Source: an uncultured Pelagibacteraceae bacterium (GTDB lineage: Bacteria; Pseudomonadota; Alphaproteobacteria; Pelagibacterales; AG-422-B15). Taken from it: a stretch of 38,480 bases of DNA. Positions 17,694 to 26,738 of the stretch are shown here, piece by piece (position 1 is the first letter of the stretch; each line of letters begins with the position of its first letter). Under the pieces are notes generated by a model. The model had not been told where the DNA came from and did not search any database. It was given only the letters and a program-made list of their open reading frames with translations. The translations under genes and the position numbers were made by a program. The stretch covers positions 1 through 38,480 of the forward strand of contig CACANZ010000008.1 of assembly GCA_902533965.1 (NCBI GenBank), in the 5' to 3' direction.

Positions 17694-19634
17694 ATGAGTG
17701 AAAATGAAAAGTTTGAAGTAAGCAGTGAATGGTCTGCAGAAGCTCAGGTTAATTCCGCTATATATAATGAGTGGTACGAAAATTCGCTCAATAACAATGA
17801 AGAATTTTGGAATGAGCATGGTAAAAGAATTGATTGGATTAAACCATATACAAAAGTAAAAGACGTTTCTTACAACAAAGATAATTTTTCAATCAAGTGG
17901 TATTACGACGGTACACTTAACGCATCAAGCAACTGTATTGATAGACATTTAAAAGATAAGGCGGATCAAACGGCAATCATTTGGGAAGGAGATGATCCAG
18001 CAGACTCAAAACACATAACTTATAAAGAATTACACAGTGAGGTATCAAAACTTGCTAACGGCATGAAATCACTTGGTGTTAAAAAAGGTGACAGGGTGAC
18101 TATTTACATGCCGATGATTCCAGAAGCGGCTTATGCAATGCTGGCGTGCACAAGGATTGGCGCAATTCACTCCGTTGTATTTGGAGGTTTCTCTCCAGAC
18201 TCATTAGCTGGAAGAATTAGTGATTGTAAATCTGATATTGTGATCACTGCTGATGAAGGCGTAAGAGGTGGTAAGTCAATTCCCTTAAAGAAAAATACGG
18301 ATGAAGCAATTTCGATTTCAGGTGGCGTACGACATTGTATTGTTGTTAAAAGAACCAGTGGGGATATTGGTTGGGTTGACGATAGAGATGTTTGGTATCA
18401 CGAACTAACTGAAAAAGAGTCCGATGAATGCCCACCAGAAGAAATGTCAGCAGAAGATCCTCTCTTTATATTGTATACATCTGGATCAACCGGAAAACCA
18501 AAAGGGGTTATGCATACCACTGGTGGTTATATGGTTTACGCCTCGATGACACATCAATATGTATTTGATTACAAACAGGGTGACGTTTATTGGTGCACAG
18601 CAGATGTAGGTTGGGTTACAGGACATAGCTACATTGTATATGGCCCGCTAGCGAATGGCGCCGTCACAGTGATGTTTGAAGGTGTCCCTAACTATCCAAG
18701 CGCTTCTAGATTTTGGGAAGTGGTCGATAAACACAAAATCAATATTTTCTATACCGCACCAACTGCAATTAGGGCATTGATGCGGGAAGGCGAAGATCCT
18801 GTAAAAAAAACAAACAGGTCCTCACTCAAATTACTTGGCACTGTTGGTGAGCCTATTAATCCAGAAGCGTGGATGTGGTATTATAATGTCGTTGGTGACA
18901 AAAAATGTCCGATTGTTGATACATGGTGGCAAACTGAAACAGGAGGAATTTTAATAACACCTCTTCCAGGAGCCATTGCACAAAAACCAGGTTCAGCAAC
19001 AAAACCTTTCTTTGGTGTCAAACCTGAAATTTTAGATGCAGAGGGAAAAATTCTTGAAGGTGCCTGCGAGGGTTCCCTTTGTTTAGCGGATTCTTGGCCT
19101 GGACAAATGAGAACAGTTTATGGTGATCATAATAGATTTATTGAAACTTATTTCTCTCAATTCGATGGAAAATATTTTACAGGTGATGGGTGTAGACGTG
19201 ATGAGGATGGTTACTATTGGATTACAGGACGAGTGGATGATGTCATCAATGTATCAGGGCACCGAATGGGAACTGCTGAAGTTGAGTCTGCATTAGTTGC
19301 GCATCCAAAAGTTAGTGAGGCAGCTGTAGTTGGTTATCCTCATGACATTAAAGGTCAAGGGATCTATGCGTATGTTACACTGAACGTTGGTGAAGAAACT
19401 TCTGATGAATTATATAAAGAGTTGATTGCTTGGGTTCGAAAAGAAATTGGACCAATTGCATCTCCTGATCTGATTCAATGGGCACCAGGTCTTCCTAAAA
19501 CACGATCTGGTAAAATCATGAGGAGAATTCTAAGAAAGATTGCAGAGAATGAATACAGCAATCTTGGTGATACTTCTACATTAGCCGAACCGGCGGTCGT
19601 TGATGATCTCATCGACAATCGAATGAATAAATAA
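17694..19634 (+). CDS. acs: Acetyl-CoA synthetase (AMP-forming)
   Basis: A 646-residue enzyme activating acetate through acetyl-AMP to acetyl-CoA. The N-terminal ACAS domain begins around [11 protein letters not shown]. The AMP-binding core motif [14 protein letters not shown] is at about 260, [10 protein letters not shown] is the A5-type motif, and [18 protein letters not shown] is the hinge region. The acetylatable lysine is in [10 protein letters not shown] (about 607), so acetylation control is possible in principle. Length is the standard 640-660. It lies 12 bases after the EVE gene, with no clear ribosome site before the ATG. Confidence 0.97.
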   Translation: MSENEKFEVSSEWSAEAQVNSAIYNEWYENSLNNNEEFWNEHGKRIDWIKPYTKVKDVSYNKDNFSIKWYYDGTLNASSNCIDRHLKDKADQTAIIWEGDDPADSKHITYKELHSEVSKLANGMKSLGVKKGDRVTIYMPMIPEAAYAMLACTRIGAIHSVVFGGFSPDSLAGRISDCKSDIVITADEGVRGGKSIPLKKNTDEAISISGGVRHCIVVKRTSGDIGWVDDRDVWYHELTEKESDECPPEEMSAEDPLFILYTSGSTGKPKGVMHTTGGYMVYASMTHQYVFDYKQGDVYWCTADVGWVTGHSYIVYGPLANGAVTVMFEGVPNYPSASRFWEVVDKHKINIFYTAPTAIRALMREGEDPVKKTNRSSLKLLGTVGEPINPEAWMWYYNVVGDKKCPIVDTWWQTETGGILITPLPGAIAQKPGSATKPFFGVKPEILDAEGKILEGACEGSLCLADSWPGQMRTVYGDHNRFIETYFSQFDGKYFTGDGCRRDEDGYYWITGRVDDVINVSGHRMGTAEVESALVAHPKVSEAAVVGYPHDIKGQGIYAYVTLNVGEETSDELYKELIAWVRKEIGPIASPDLIQWAPGLPKTRSGKIMRRILRKIAENEYSNLGDTSTLAEPAVVDDLIDNRMNK

Positions 19635-19648
19635 TAACAAATCAATAA

Positions 19649-20065
19649 ATGACCGATAAAGATCTTATTAAGAGCTTAATTAAAGATCATAACATGGAGC
19701 CTCATCCTGAAGGTGGACATTACGTTGAGGTTTTTAGAAATGACAATGTCACTCACATATATTTCTTATTAGAAGAACACGAAAAATCTCACTGGCACAG
19801 AATAACAAAAACTGAAACATTACATTTTTACTCTGGCAGTCCATTAAACATTTACACATCGAAAGATGGAGAAGAGTATCAGATCGATGAAATAGGTTCC
19901 AACAATAACTTTATGTTCACAGTATCTAAGGGTACATGGTTTGCTTTAAAGTCAACCGGTTCTTATAGTTTAATCGGTTGTACAGTTGCGCCAGCATTTG
20001 AATTTGAGGATTTAGAGCTTGCTCCAAAGGATTGGAAACCATCAAATTTTGCTTCAAAACTCTAA
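19649..20065 (+). CDS. Cupin_5 (DUF985) family protein
   Basis: A 138-residue cupin. Family signatures are MEPHPEGGHYVEVFR, THIYFLLEEHEKSHWHRI, ETLHFYSGSPLNI and LIGCTVAPAFEFEDLELA. The cupin histidines (HWHR and the later LHF) could hold a metal. The family has no settled general function; some members are described as sugar-binding or isomerase-like. It lies 14 bases after acs and may share its transcript. Confidence 0.88.
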   Translation: MTDKDLIKSLIKDHNMEPHPEGGHYVEVFRNDNVTHIYFLLEEHEKSHWHRITKTETLHFYSGSPLNIYTSKDGEEYQIDEIGSNNNFMFTVSKGTWFALKSTGSYSLIGCTVAPAFEFEDLELAPKDWKPSNFASKL

Positions 20066-20171
20066 AATAAAAATATTATCTTTCAGATCATTAAAAAGAA
20101 TTGTTTATAAATTCAAATATATATTTATAATTTTGCAATCATTACAAACTTTAAAAAGGATAAATCAGATA

Positions 20172-20774
20172 ATGAAAAAATTTTTACTTTCTATACTGTC
20201 TGTATCATACTTTCTCTTCACACCAACTATATCGAATGCAAATGAAAATTTTGGAATCGAGTTAGGCTATGCCCATTTACCAGGCTTTGAAGATGAAATC
20301 ATGGACACGGGTCAGGCACTTGCTAATGCTCTCGGAACTACTGTAAGGGTTGAGACAGATACTGGAGCTTTAGTCTTGAGAGGATACTATAATGCAGACA
20401 TAGATGAAACATTGGGTTATGAAATTGGAGGTTTCATATCTGATGATGTAGAGACAAAATTTAGTACCAGTAGTGCAAGTATCACTATGACTCAAGATAT
20501 CATAGGCTTTGATGCTTCTTTACTCTATGAAATAACTGATGGATTAATTATCAAAGGTGGCTTTCATTCATCTGAAGTTGATGGTGCAGCTACAGTAACA
20601 TTAAGTGGACAATCTGCGACAATAACCGCAAATGACAGTGGCACAGGCATTCTCATTGGGCTTGAAACTGGAAAAGAAGCGGATCAATTTGGTTACTCTC
20701 TAGTTTACTATAGTGGACTTGGTGGATCTGATGATTCTGACGCGACACTAATCAGTGCAACTTATTCTTTCTAA
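20172..20774 (+). CDS. Small outer-membrane beta-barrel protein
   Basis: A 200-residue protein with a signal peptide (about 1-24, starting MKKFLLSILSVSYFLF) and a mature part of alternating strands that ends in SATYSF. That is a barrel C-terminus. It resembles the OmpW/opacity-like eight-stranded class only in general pattern; I cannot name a family. I chose the ATG at 20172 because it gives a proper signal peptide and has AAAAGGA upstream. The longer frame from 20019 would read through the cupin gene end. Its role is unknown, perhaps a surface or small-pore protein. Confidence 0.8.
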   Translation: MKKFLLSILSVSYFLFTPTISNANENFGIELGYAHLPGFEDEIMDTGQALANALGTTVRVETDTGALVLRGYYNADIDETLGYEIGGFISDDVETKFSTSSASITMTQDIIGFDASLLYEITDGLIIKGGFHSSEVDGAATVTLSGQSATITANDSGTGILIGLETGKEADQFGYSLVYYSGLGGSDDSDATLISATYSF

Positions 20775-20806
20775 AAAAGGTTAAGTAATTAGTTAATTTG
20801 TGGCGG

Positions 20807-20962
20807 TTAGAAATCAGAAGTTATTCCTTTTTTTTCCCAATCACCAAAACGGGTTGGCTCAGGACCGTCAGCACCGCCTATTTCTTTTTTCTTTTTGGGC
20901 AGTTTGGAGTCAGTTTTCTTGTGTTCTTTGTCTTCGACAGCTTCTGTTTTTTTATCGCTCAT
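20807..20962 (-). CDS. DUF1674 / SDHAF4-like succinate dehydrogenase assembly factor
   Basis: A 51-residue reading frame on the minus strand. The N-terminal half is charged (Lys, Glu, Asp) and probably disordered. The C-terminal half holds the diagnostic motif EIGGADGPEPTRFGDWEKKG, followed by ITSDF at the end. In eukaryotes SDHAF4 binds flavinylated SdhA and helps it join SdhB; alphaproteobacterial members are homologues. It lies beside rpe-purH, a familiar position in this class. It converges on the barrel gene with a 32-base gap. Conservation of the C-terminal motif makes the call firm despite the size. Confidence 0.92.
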   Translation of the reverse strand: MSDKKTEAVEDKEHKKTDSKLPKKKKEIGGADGPEPTRFGDWEKKGITSDF

Positions 20963-21059
20963 ATATATAATGTAATCTCTATTTATCGCTAATCAAAGTA
21001 TGAAAATAGTGGGAAACAACAACCCTTTCTGTTATACAAAGAAATAATGCTTCACAATA

Positions 21060-21716
21060 ATGTCGGTTAAAATATCACCTTCTATACTAGCATCAGACTT
21101 TTCATCATTAGGAGATGAGGTCGTTAATATCACTCAAGCCGGGGCTGACTACATACATGTAGATGTAATGGATGGACACTTTGTTCCCAATCTCACAATA
21201 GGTCCAGATGTTGTTAAGTCTATTAGAGATAAATCTTCATTACCGTTTGATGTTCATTTGATGATCGATCCTGTACAGCCTTATATCGAAAAGTTTGTTG
21301 AGGCTGGTGCAGATATTGTTTCAGTTCATCCCGAAGCAAATGATGATACAGAAGCATGTTTGAATAAAATTAAATCATTAAATATAAAGGCTGGACTTGC
21401 AATCAACCCGGATACTGAATGGGAAGTTGTAAAACCCTTTATGGATAAACTTGATCTCATTTTAGTCATGAGTGTCCACCCAGGTTTTGGTGGTCAGAAA
21501 TTTATTCCAACAGCTCTTGATAAATTATCAAACCTTAGAGAAGAAATTAATAAGTCTGGTAGAGAAATTCATTTAGAAGTTGATGGGGGAATTAATTTTG
21601 AAAATGTTCAATCCGTAATTGATGCTGGGGCCGATATGATTGTTGCAGGCACCACAACCTTTAAAGGTGGCCCAAGTGAGTATGCCAATAACATTGAAAA
21701 ACTAAGAGGCCATTAA
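21060..21716 (+). CDS. rpe: Ribulose-phosphate 3-epimerase
   Basis: A 218-residue TIM-barrel enzyme interconverting ribulose-5-phosphate and xylulose-5-phosphate. The motifs are ISPSILASDFSSLG (Ser and Asp near the N-terminus), HVDVMDGHFVPNLTIG with the metal-binding His/Asp, DVHLMI, and VMSVHPGFGGQKF. The C-terminal VDGGINFENV and AGTTTFKG complete it. The stop is one base before the purH TTG start, so the two form an operon. Confidence 0.97.
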   Translation: MSVKISPSILASDFSSLGDEVVNITQAGADYIHVDVMDGHFVPNLTIGPDVVKSIRDKSSLPFDVHLMIDPVQPYIEKFVEAGADIVSVHPEANDDTEACLNKIKSLNIKAGLAINPDTEWEVVKPFMDKLDLILVMSVHPGFGGQKFIPTALDKLSNLREEINKSGREIHLEVDGGINFENVQSVIDAGADMIVAGTTTFKGGPSEYANNIEKLRGH

Positions 21717-21717
21717 G

Positions 21718-23283
21718 TTGGATATAAAAATTAAAACTGCTCTGATATCTGTTTCAGATAAATCAGGATTAGAAAAAGTTGTTCAATCACTCAAAGAACA
21801 TAAAATTAAAATAGTCTCAACGGGTGGTACTGCAAAGTCAATCGCAGACATGGATGTTGATGTGACGGATGTATCATCTTTAACCAATTTTCCGGAAATG
21901 ATGGACGGACGAGTTAAAACTCTACACCCAAATGTACACGGAGGTTTGCTCTCAAAAAGAAATGATAAGAACCATGTTCAGTCTCAAAAGGAACATGGCA
22001 TAGAAGATATTGACTTAATAATTGTAAATCTTTACCCCTTTGAAGAAACGATAAAATCAGAGGAAAATGAGGAAATTTGCATAGAAAATATTGATATTGG
22101 TGGCCCTGCAATGTTGCGATCAGCGGCTAAAAACCATCAATTTGTTACAGTGATAACTGATACTAACGATTACGACGAACTGATTGCCGAAATAGAGAAA
22201 AATAAAGGATCGACAACTTTAGAATTTAGAAAAAAACTTGCAGCAAAAACTTTTTCAACCACTGCTTACTATGATTCTCTTATTAGTAATTGGTTTTATC
22301 GAGGGAAAAATGAAAAGGTAGAAAAATTTTCAACTGTAGGAAAATTATCATCGACGCTTCGATATGGTGAAAATCCCCATCAATCTGCAAGTCTTTATAA
22401 GTCATCAATGCAAAATTCGGGCATTCCTCAAGCAACATTACTTCAAGGAAAAGAATTAAGTTATAACAATATTAATGATGCTGATGCAGCTTTACAATTA
22501 ATTAAAGAATTTGAGAAAGCATCGCCAACTGTCGCTATTATCAAACATGCTAATCCTTGTGGTGTTGCTAGTGGATCAACTTTACAAGAAGCTTACACAA
22601 AAGCGCTTTCATGTGATACGACGAGTGCATATGGTGGCATCATTGCACTCAATCAAACAATTGATAAAGACTCTGCCGAACAAATTATAAAAATATTTAC
22701 TGAAGTTATCATAGCACCAGGCATTACAGATGAAGCTAAGGCAATATTCAAAACAAAAAATAATCTACGTGTTTTAATTTTAACTTCATTACACGAAATA
22801 AATAACTCACAAAATTTTAAAAGTATTGAAGGGGGAATTTTAGTCCAATCAAACGATGATGAGAATACAAACAAATCTGACTTAAAAGTTGTTACAGAAA
22901 AAAAACCAAGTGATAGTGAAATTGACGATATGTTGTTTGCGTTTAAAGTTTGCAAACATGTAAAGTCAAATGCGATTATTTATGTCAAAAATAAAAAAAC
23001 AATTGGTATCGGTGCTGGACAGATGAGCAGAGTTGATAGTGCTAAGATTGCTTCACAAAAAAATAGTGAAATGGAAAAGTCTGAAGAAAACTCGCTTGAA
23101 AATTCAGTGGTTGCATCAGATGCATTTTTTCCATTTGCTGATGGTCTGCTTGTTACAATTTCATCTGGAGCAAAAGCAGTTATTCAACCTGGTGGCTCTG
23201 TTAAGGATGATGAGGTAATTGAAGCTGCGAATAAAGCAGATATTTCAATGGTATTTACTGGAGTAAGACACTTCAGACACTAA
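21718..23283 (+). CDS. purH: AICAR formyltransferase/IMP cyclohydrolase
   Basis: A 521-residue bifunctional enzyme catalysing the last two steps of IMP synthesis. The MGS-like cyclohydrolase domain is N-terminal (ALISVSDKSGLEKVV, VSTGGTAKSI, MMDGRVKTLHP). The AICAR transformylase domain follows, with SSTLRYGENPHQSA and the catalytic Lys276-His277 in IIKHANPCGVAS. The end has AFFPFADGL and VFTGVRHFRH. The start is TTG at 21718, one base after the rpe stop; there is no in-frame ATG near the expected N-terminus. Its TAA overlaps the FkbM gene stop on the other strand (CTAA). Confidence 0.97.
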   Translation: MDIKIKTALISVSDKSGLEKVVQSLKEHKIKIVSTGGTAKSIADMDVDVTDVSSLTNFPEMMDGRVKTLHPNVHGGLLSKRNDKNHVQSQKEHGIEDIDLIIVNLYPFEETIKSEENEEICIENIDIGGPAMLRSAAKNHQFVTVITDTNDYDELIAEIEKNKGSTTLEFRKKLAAKTFSTTAYYDSLISNWFYRGKNEKVEKFSTVGKLSSTLRYGENPHQSASLYKSSMQNSGIPQATLLQGKELSYNNINDADAALQLIKEFEKASPTVAIIKHANPCGVASGSTLQEAYTKALSCDTTSAYGGIIALNQTIDKDSAEQIIKIFTEVIIAPGITDEAKAIFKTKNNLRVLILTSLHEINNSQNFKSIEGGILVQSNDDENTNKSDLKVVTEKKPSDSEIDDMLFAFKVCKHVKSNAIIYVKNKKTIGIGAGQMSRVDSAKIASQKNSEMEKSEENSLENSVVASDAFFPFADGLLVTISSGAKAVIQPGGSVKDDEVIEAANKADISMVFTGVRHFRH

Positions 23284-24029
23284 AAATTAATATAAAAATA
23301 GTCTTTAACTGTGTCTTGGTGAGTGAATGTTCCCTTTTCTATCAATTTAAAATTGTGTTCCTTAAGAAAACTAGAGGTTTTTTCAAACTCTTGATCAAAA
23401 ATTTCTATTTGTAAGAAAATACGATTATTTTTAATTAAGTTAACGAGTCCTTGTAGAACCAGTAGCTCAAGTCCTTCTACATCAACTTTAATTGCGATTG
23501 TTTTATTTACATCCTTTAGAACATTGTCTCCACATACTTGCTTTATTTTCATCTTTCCTTCAGAACTTAATTTTGCGCCACCAGATTGATATTCTCCAAA
23601 CCTCGAACCTGCCAAAAGGAAACCTTCTTTATTCTCGTTGGACAAAGCAAGGTTATGGCATTTAATAATATTTGAAAAATTATTTTGCTTAACATTCACT
23701 TCCATTCGTTCGAAAGCTCCTTTATGCGGTTCAAAGGCATCAATTGTTATATTTGGAATACTGTTCGCTATCGTTAAAGCATAGACTCCGATGTTCGCCC
23801 CAACATCAATGAAACGTTTTATATTATATTTTTTTATATTTTCGATTAGGTATTGTATTTGTTTTTCTTCGTAATAACCCGTAAAAAAAATTTCACGGTC
23901 TATTGAGTCTCTTATATCAAGATGAAGTTGAATATCATTTAGTTTGAATGACAATTTTTCTTTTTTTATTAAAAATAAAAACCGTCTTAAAAAACTTTTT
24001 CTTAACTTCTGGATTTTTTTTTTGAACAT
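23280..24029 (-). CDS. FkbM family SAM-dependent methyltransferase
   Basis: A 249-residue methyltransferase. SAM motif I is FIDVGANIGVYALTIA, motif II is IDAFEPHKGAFE, and the FkbM signature KVDVEGLELLVLQGL is near residue 185. FkbM enzymes O-methylate sugars, polyketides or lipids. The N-terminal 45 residues are strongly basic (KKKIQKLRKSFLRRFLF), perhaps membrane-associated. I chose the ATG at 24029 because it follows the neighbouring gene by 8 bases; an in-frame ATG at 24104 would overlap that gene by 67 bases. The substrate is unknown; surface glycan methylation is a reasonable guess. Confidence 0.87.
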   Translation of the reverse strand: MFKKKIQKLRKSFLRRFLFLIKKEKLSFKLNDIQLHLDIRDSIDREIFFTGYYEEKQIQYLIENIKKYNIKRFIDVGANIGVYALTIANSIPNITIDAFEPHKGAFERMEVNVKQNNFSNIIKCHNLALSNENKEGFLLAGSRFGEYQSGGAKLSSEGKMKIKQVCGDNVLKDVNKTIAIKVDVEGLELLVLQGLVNLIKNNRIFLQIEIFDQEFEKTSSFLKEHNFKLIEKGTFTHQDTVKDYFYINF

Positions 24030-24037
24030 TGAGGGAT

Positions 24038-24544
24038 CTATTTTTTTCTTTTTTTTATTATTCCATAAATTAAAAATAAAATCGCAATTGAAATAGCAAT
24101 CCACTTAGATGAAGTGGCCATACTAGCTAGATATACATGTGTTTCGTTAACATTTGGAAAGTTTAAGATCAGTCTCGTGATCTGAATATTTTCTAAAATA
24201 TCAAAGCTAAAAGCTGTTAAAGGTATGAGTAAAATTACTTCTGAACTTTTAAATAATTTGACGTAAGCACCGAGAATTAATGAAGTATATAAAATAGGAT
24301 ACAGTGTATCCAGTATAAGCGACGAAAGGACATAGACACTTCGACCGTCAGGACCTAATGCATTGAAATTTGTGACAACATTTTCTTTGCTGTAAAAAAG
24401 TTCAAGATCGAGCATGTTTGAAAAAATATTATGTGGAAGAAGAAGAAATATAAGTCCACATATATTAAGTAATATGAAAATTGTAATTTGGGATTTAGTT
24501 GAAGAAACTAAATGAAGATACTTACTGATCATTTTCTGAAACAA
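24038..24544 (-). CDS. Four-helix integral membrane protein, unknown
   Basis: A 168-residue protein with four predicted membrane segments (about 18-38, 65-92, 97-118 and 138-160) and a very basic tail (KKRKK). The large loop after helix 1 contains LELFYSKENVVTNFNALG. I do not recognise a family with confidence. The start overlaps the transporter gene end by 23 bases, so it is translated from the same message. It may be a partner of the transporter, which is inference from overlap only. Confidence 0.75.
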   Translation of the reverse strand: MFQKMISKYLHLVSSTKSQITIFILLNICGLIFLLLPHNIFSNMLDLELFYSKENVVTNFNALGPDGRSVYVLSSLILDTLYPILYTSLILGAYVKLFKSSEVILLIPLTAFSFDILENIQITRLILNFPNVNETHVYLASMATSSKWIAISIAILFLIYGIIKKRKK

Positions 24545-25871
24545 AATACATTCCTACGATACCAATTAAATTAAATAGAACTATAGATATCATTGCATAT
24601 TGAAGACTATCAGTGAAAGCGAGTATTAGTGACATCAATCCGGGAACGAGCCAAGCCGTTGACTTTCCCGCAAAAGCATAAAGACCAAAAAATTCAGTCA
24701 TCTTTTCTTGCGGTGAAAGCTTAACCATTAATGCTCGTGATGCAGTTTGGGCTGGGCCATAAAAAATTGAAATACCAATGACAACACAAATGTATGTAAC
24801 TTGACTTACAGAATTAAATATTCCAAATGTAAATTCCTCAACACCAGCTGAATATTCATTAACTGTAAAAAAATAAAATATTGTATCTTTATCGATTGAT
24901 AATCCTAAAAGTCCTGAAACTAGCAATCCCCAAAGAGATAAGTTTATTACATTTTTAGAACCGATTAGATCATTTAAATATCCTCCATAAATTGAACTTG
25001 GTCCTGACAAAATATTTAAAATAATTCCCAGTATTAAGACTTGAGTGAGCGACATACCAACTACAAGACTTGCGTAAACCCCACCCACTACAAAAAGCGC
25101 ATTCAAAGCATCTTGATAAAACATCCTTGTAATCAAGAATGTGAAAATGTTTTGATATTTACTGGCTTCTTTAAAAGTATTGATAAAATTGGTAAGTCCA
25201 ATCTTAATTGAGCTAATCACAGTAACATCACTTTTTTTAATATCTGGAGTAAATAAAAATAAAGGAACAATAAATACCGCATACCATATTGCGCATAGTG
25301 GTCCTACAATTCTTATATGTTCATATTCATTTGTATTCAAACCGTACAGATTTTCGGTTTCACCTCCCGGCCAAACAAATATTATTAAAAATAAAATTAA
25401 TGCGATAAGACCTGCGATATAACCAACACCATAACCCATACCACTTAACCAACCAGAGTTCTGGGGAGTTTCAATAGTTGCTAGAACTGAGTTGTTAAAG
25501 ACTTCTGAAAATCCAACCATTGCGGATGCAAGTATTAATCCAAACATCACAAGCCAAATACCATCAGGAGCGCCTGGAGGTGAATACCAAAGCAACGCCA
25601 TACCAAGTACAAACAGTACAGACGTAATTCCCATTAATAGTTTTCGGTTTCCTTTTATGTCCGTAATAGATCCTAGAACTGGACTTAGAAGAGCAATAGC
25701 TAAACCTGAAATTGTTTGTGTGAGAGTTAGTTTTTGAGCTCCGCCTTCACCAGCAATAAAGACATCTGTAAAGTAAACAGAAAATACAAACGTCATAATC
25801 AATGTGTAAAAAGGCTGATTTGCCCAATCAAACATTGTCCATGAATATCTACCTAGTTTTGAAGCTCTCAT
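24522..25871 (-). CDS. MFS transporter, UMF1/Atg22-like family
   Basis: A 449-residue inner-membrane protein with about 12 helices. The N-terminal WTMFDWANQPFYTLIMTFVF is the hallmark of the UMF1 (vacuole effluxer Atg22-like) family. The loop DIKGNRKLLMG corresponds to the MFS signature between helices 2 and 3, and AQTASRALMVKLSPQEKMTEFFGLYAF is typical of the second half. Bacterial members are mostly uncharacterised; Atg22 exports amino acids from vacuoles. The start lies 44 bases downstream of tRNA-Gly on the same strand, with no terminator between, so it may be read through from the tRNA promoter. Confidence 0.9.
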   Translation of the reverse strand: MRASKLGRYSWTMFDWANQPFYTLIMTFVFSVYFTDVFIAGEGGAQKLTLTQTISGLAIALLSPVLGSITDIKGNRKLLMGITSVLFVLGMALLWYSPPGAPDGIWLVMFGLILASAMVGFSEVFNNSVLATIETPQNSGWLSGMGYGVGYIAGLIALILFLIIFVWPGGETENLYGLNTNEYEHIRIVGPLCAIWYAVFIVPLFLFTPDIKKSDVTVISSIKIGLTNFINTFKEASKYQNIFTFLITRMFYQDALNALFVVGGVYASLVVGMSLTQVLILGIILNILSGPSSIYGGYLNDLIGSKNVINLSLWGLLVSGLLGLSIDKDTIFYFFTVNEYSAGVEEFTFGIFNSVSQVTYICVVIGISIFYGPAQTASRALMVKLSPQEKMTEFFGLYAFAGKSTAWLVPGLMSLILAFTDSLQYAMISIVLFNLIGIVGMYFVSENDQ

Positions 25872-25915
25872 AAAATGAGTTTATACAAACTATCTTCTAT
25901 TGTGATCTTTTATTT

Positions 25916-25990
25916 TGGAGCGAGTGAAGGGAGTCGAACCCTCGACCTAAACGTTGGCAACGTTTCGCTCTACCACTGAGCTACACTCGC
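25916..25990 (-). tRNA. tRNA-Gly (anticodon GCC)
   Basis: A 75-base cloverleaf on the minus strand with CCA encoded. The acceptor stem GCGAGTG pairs with CACTCGC, with discriminator T. The D arm has AGCTCAGTGGTAGAGC, the anticodon stem AACG/CGTT encloses TTGCCAA (anticodon GCC), and the T arm GAGGGTTCGACTCCC-type stem holds TTCGA. It is preceded by an AT-rich gap shared with the divergent LON-domain gene and followed by the transporter. Confidence 0.96.
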
Positions 25991-26081
25991 AATATTGCTT
26001 GTTCTAATAGAAAAAGCCTTGTTTTTCAAGATAAGCGGATTATTTCATTTTTATAATAACTATTGTATTATTTTTAATAAC

Positions 26082-26738
26082 ATGAAAAACATCAACATTC
26101 AGGATCTTTCAAGAAAAATCCCCATATTTCCATTAACTGGAGCGGTTCTTTTCCCAGGAACACAACTACCCTTAAACATCTTTGAGCCACGCTATGTTCA
26201 AATGATAGATGATGCACTTGCAAGCCCAGGTCGCCTTTTAGGAATGATACAGCCCGCGTCGCAAAGTCAAGAAGCTGGAAATAAATCTTTAAAAAAAGTT
26301 GGATGTGTTGGTCGTATTTCATCATTTAATGAAGCTGAGGATAGCAGATATTTAATTACATTATCTGGTGTTGTAAGATTTGAAGTTGATGAGGAATTAA
26401 ATGTAACCACGCCTTACAGACAAGTTCTAGCCAACTATGATAATTATAAGACTGACACTGAGAGTCAAAATAGTGACAGTATTGACAGGTCAAAACTTCT
26501 AGCTTTAGTTAAGCGATACCTAGAACACAGAAAAATATTAGCTGACTGGGAAATAATTAAACAAACTCCAACTGAACAATTAATAAATTATTCAGGAATA
26601 TTGGTTCCTTTCACTCCCGAAGAAAAACAGCTTCTTCTTGAAGCAAAAACATTGATCACGAGAGGTCATGCACTTGAGGCACTCTATCAATCTTATATCT
26701 TCGATCTTTCTGGAGAAAAAAGCGATCAGCTCCATTAG
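26082..26738 (+). CDS. LON N-terminal (substrate-binding) domain protein
   Basis: A 218-residue stand-alone LON substrate-binding domain with no ATPase or protease part. The start IPIFPLTGAVLFPGTQLPLNIF and FEPRYVQMIDDALA are diagnostic; GCVGRISSFNE and YLITLSGVVRF follow. Such proteins are common in alphaproteobacteria and their role is unclear. I chose the ATG at 26082 (MKNINIQDL); 5' sequence from 25995 is hydrophobic filler overlapping the promoter region. No ribosome site is evident. Its TAG overlaps the UbiH-like stop on the other strand (TTAG). Confidence 0.9.
   Translation: MKNINIQDLSRKIPIFPLTGAVLFPGTQLPLNIFEPRYVQMIDDALASPGRLLGMIQPASQSQEAGNKSLKKVGCVGRISSFNEAEDSRYLITLSGVVRFEVDEELNVTTPYRQVLANYDNYKTDTESQNSDSIDRSKLLALVKRYLEHRKILADWEIIKQTPTEQLINYSGILVPFTPEEKQLLLEAKTLITRGHALEALYQSYIFDLSGEKSDQLH

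Noticed and set aside
20798-20992. A 64-codon plus-strand frame rich in Phe
   Set aside because: It lies exactly opposite the DUF1674 gene; its Phe-richness is the complement of that gene's Lys codons, and it has no family features.
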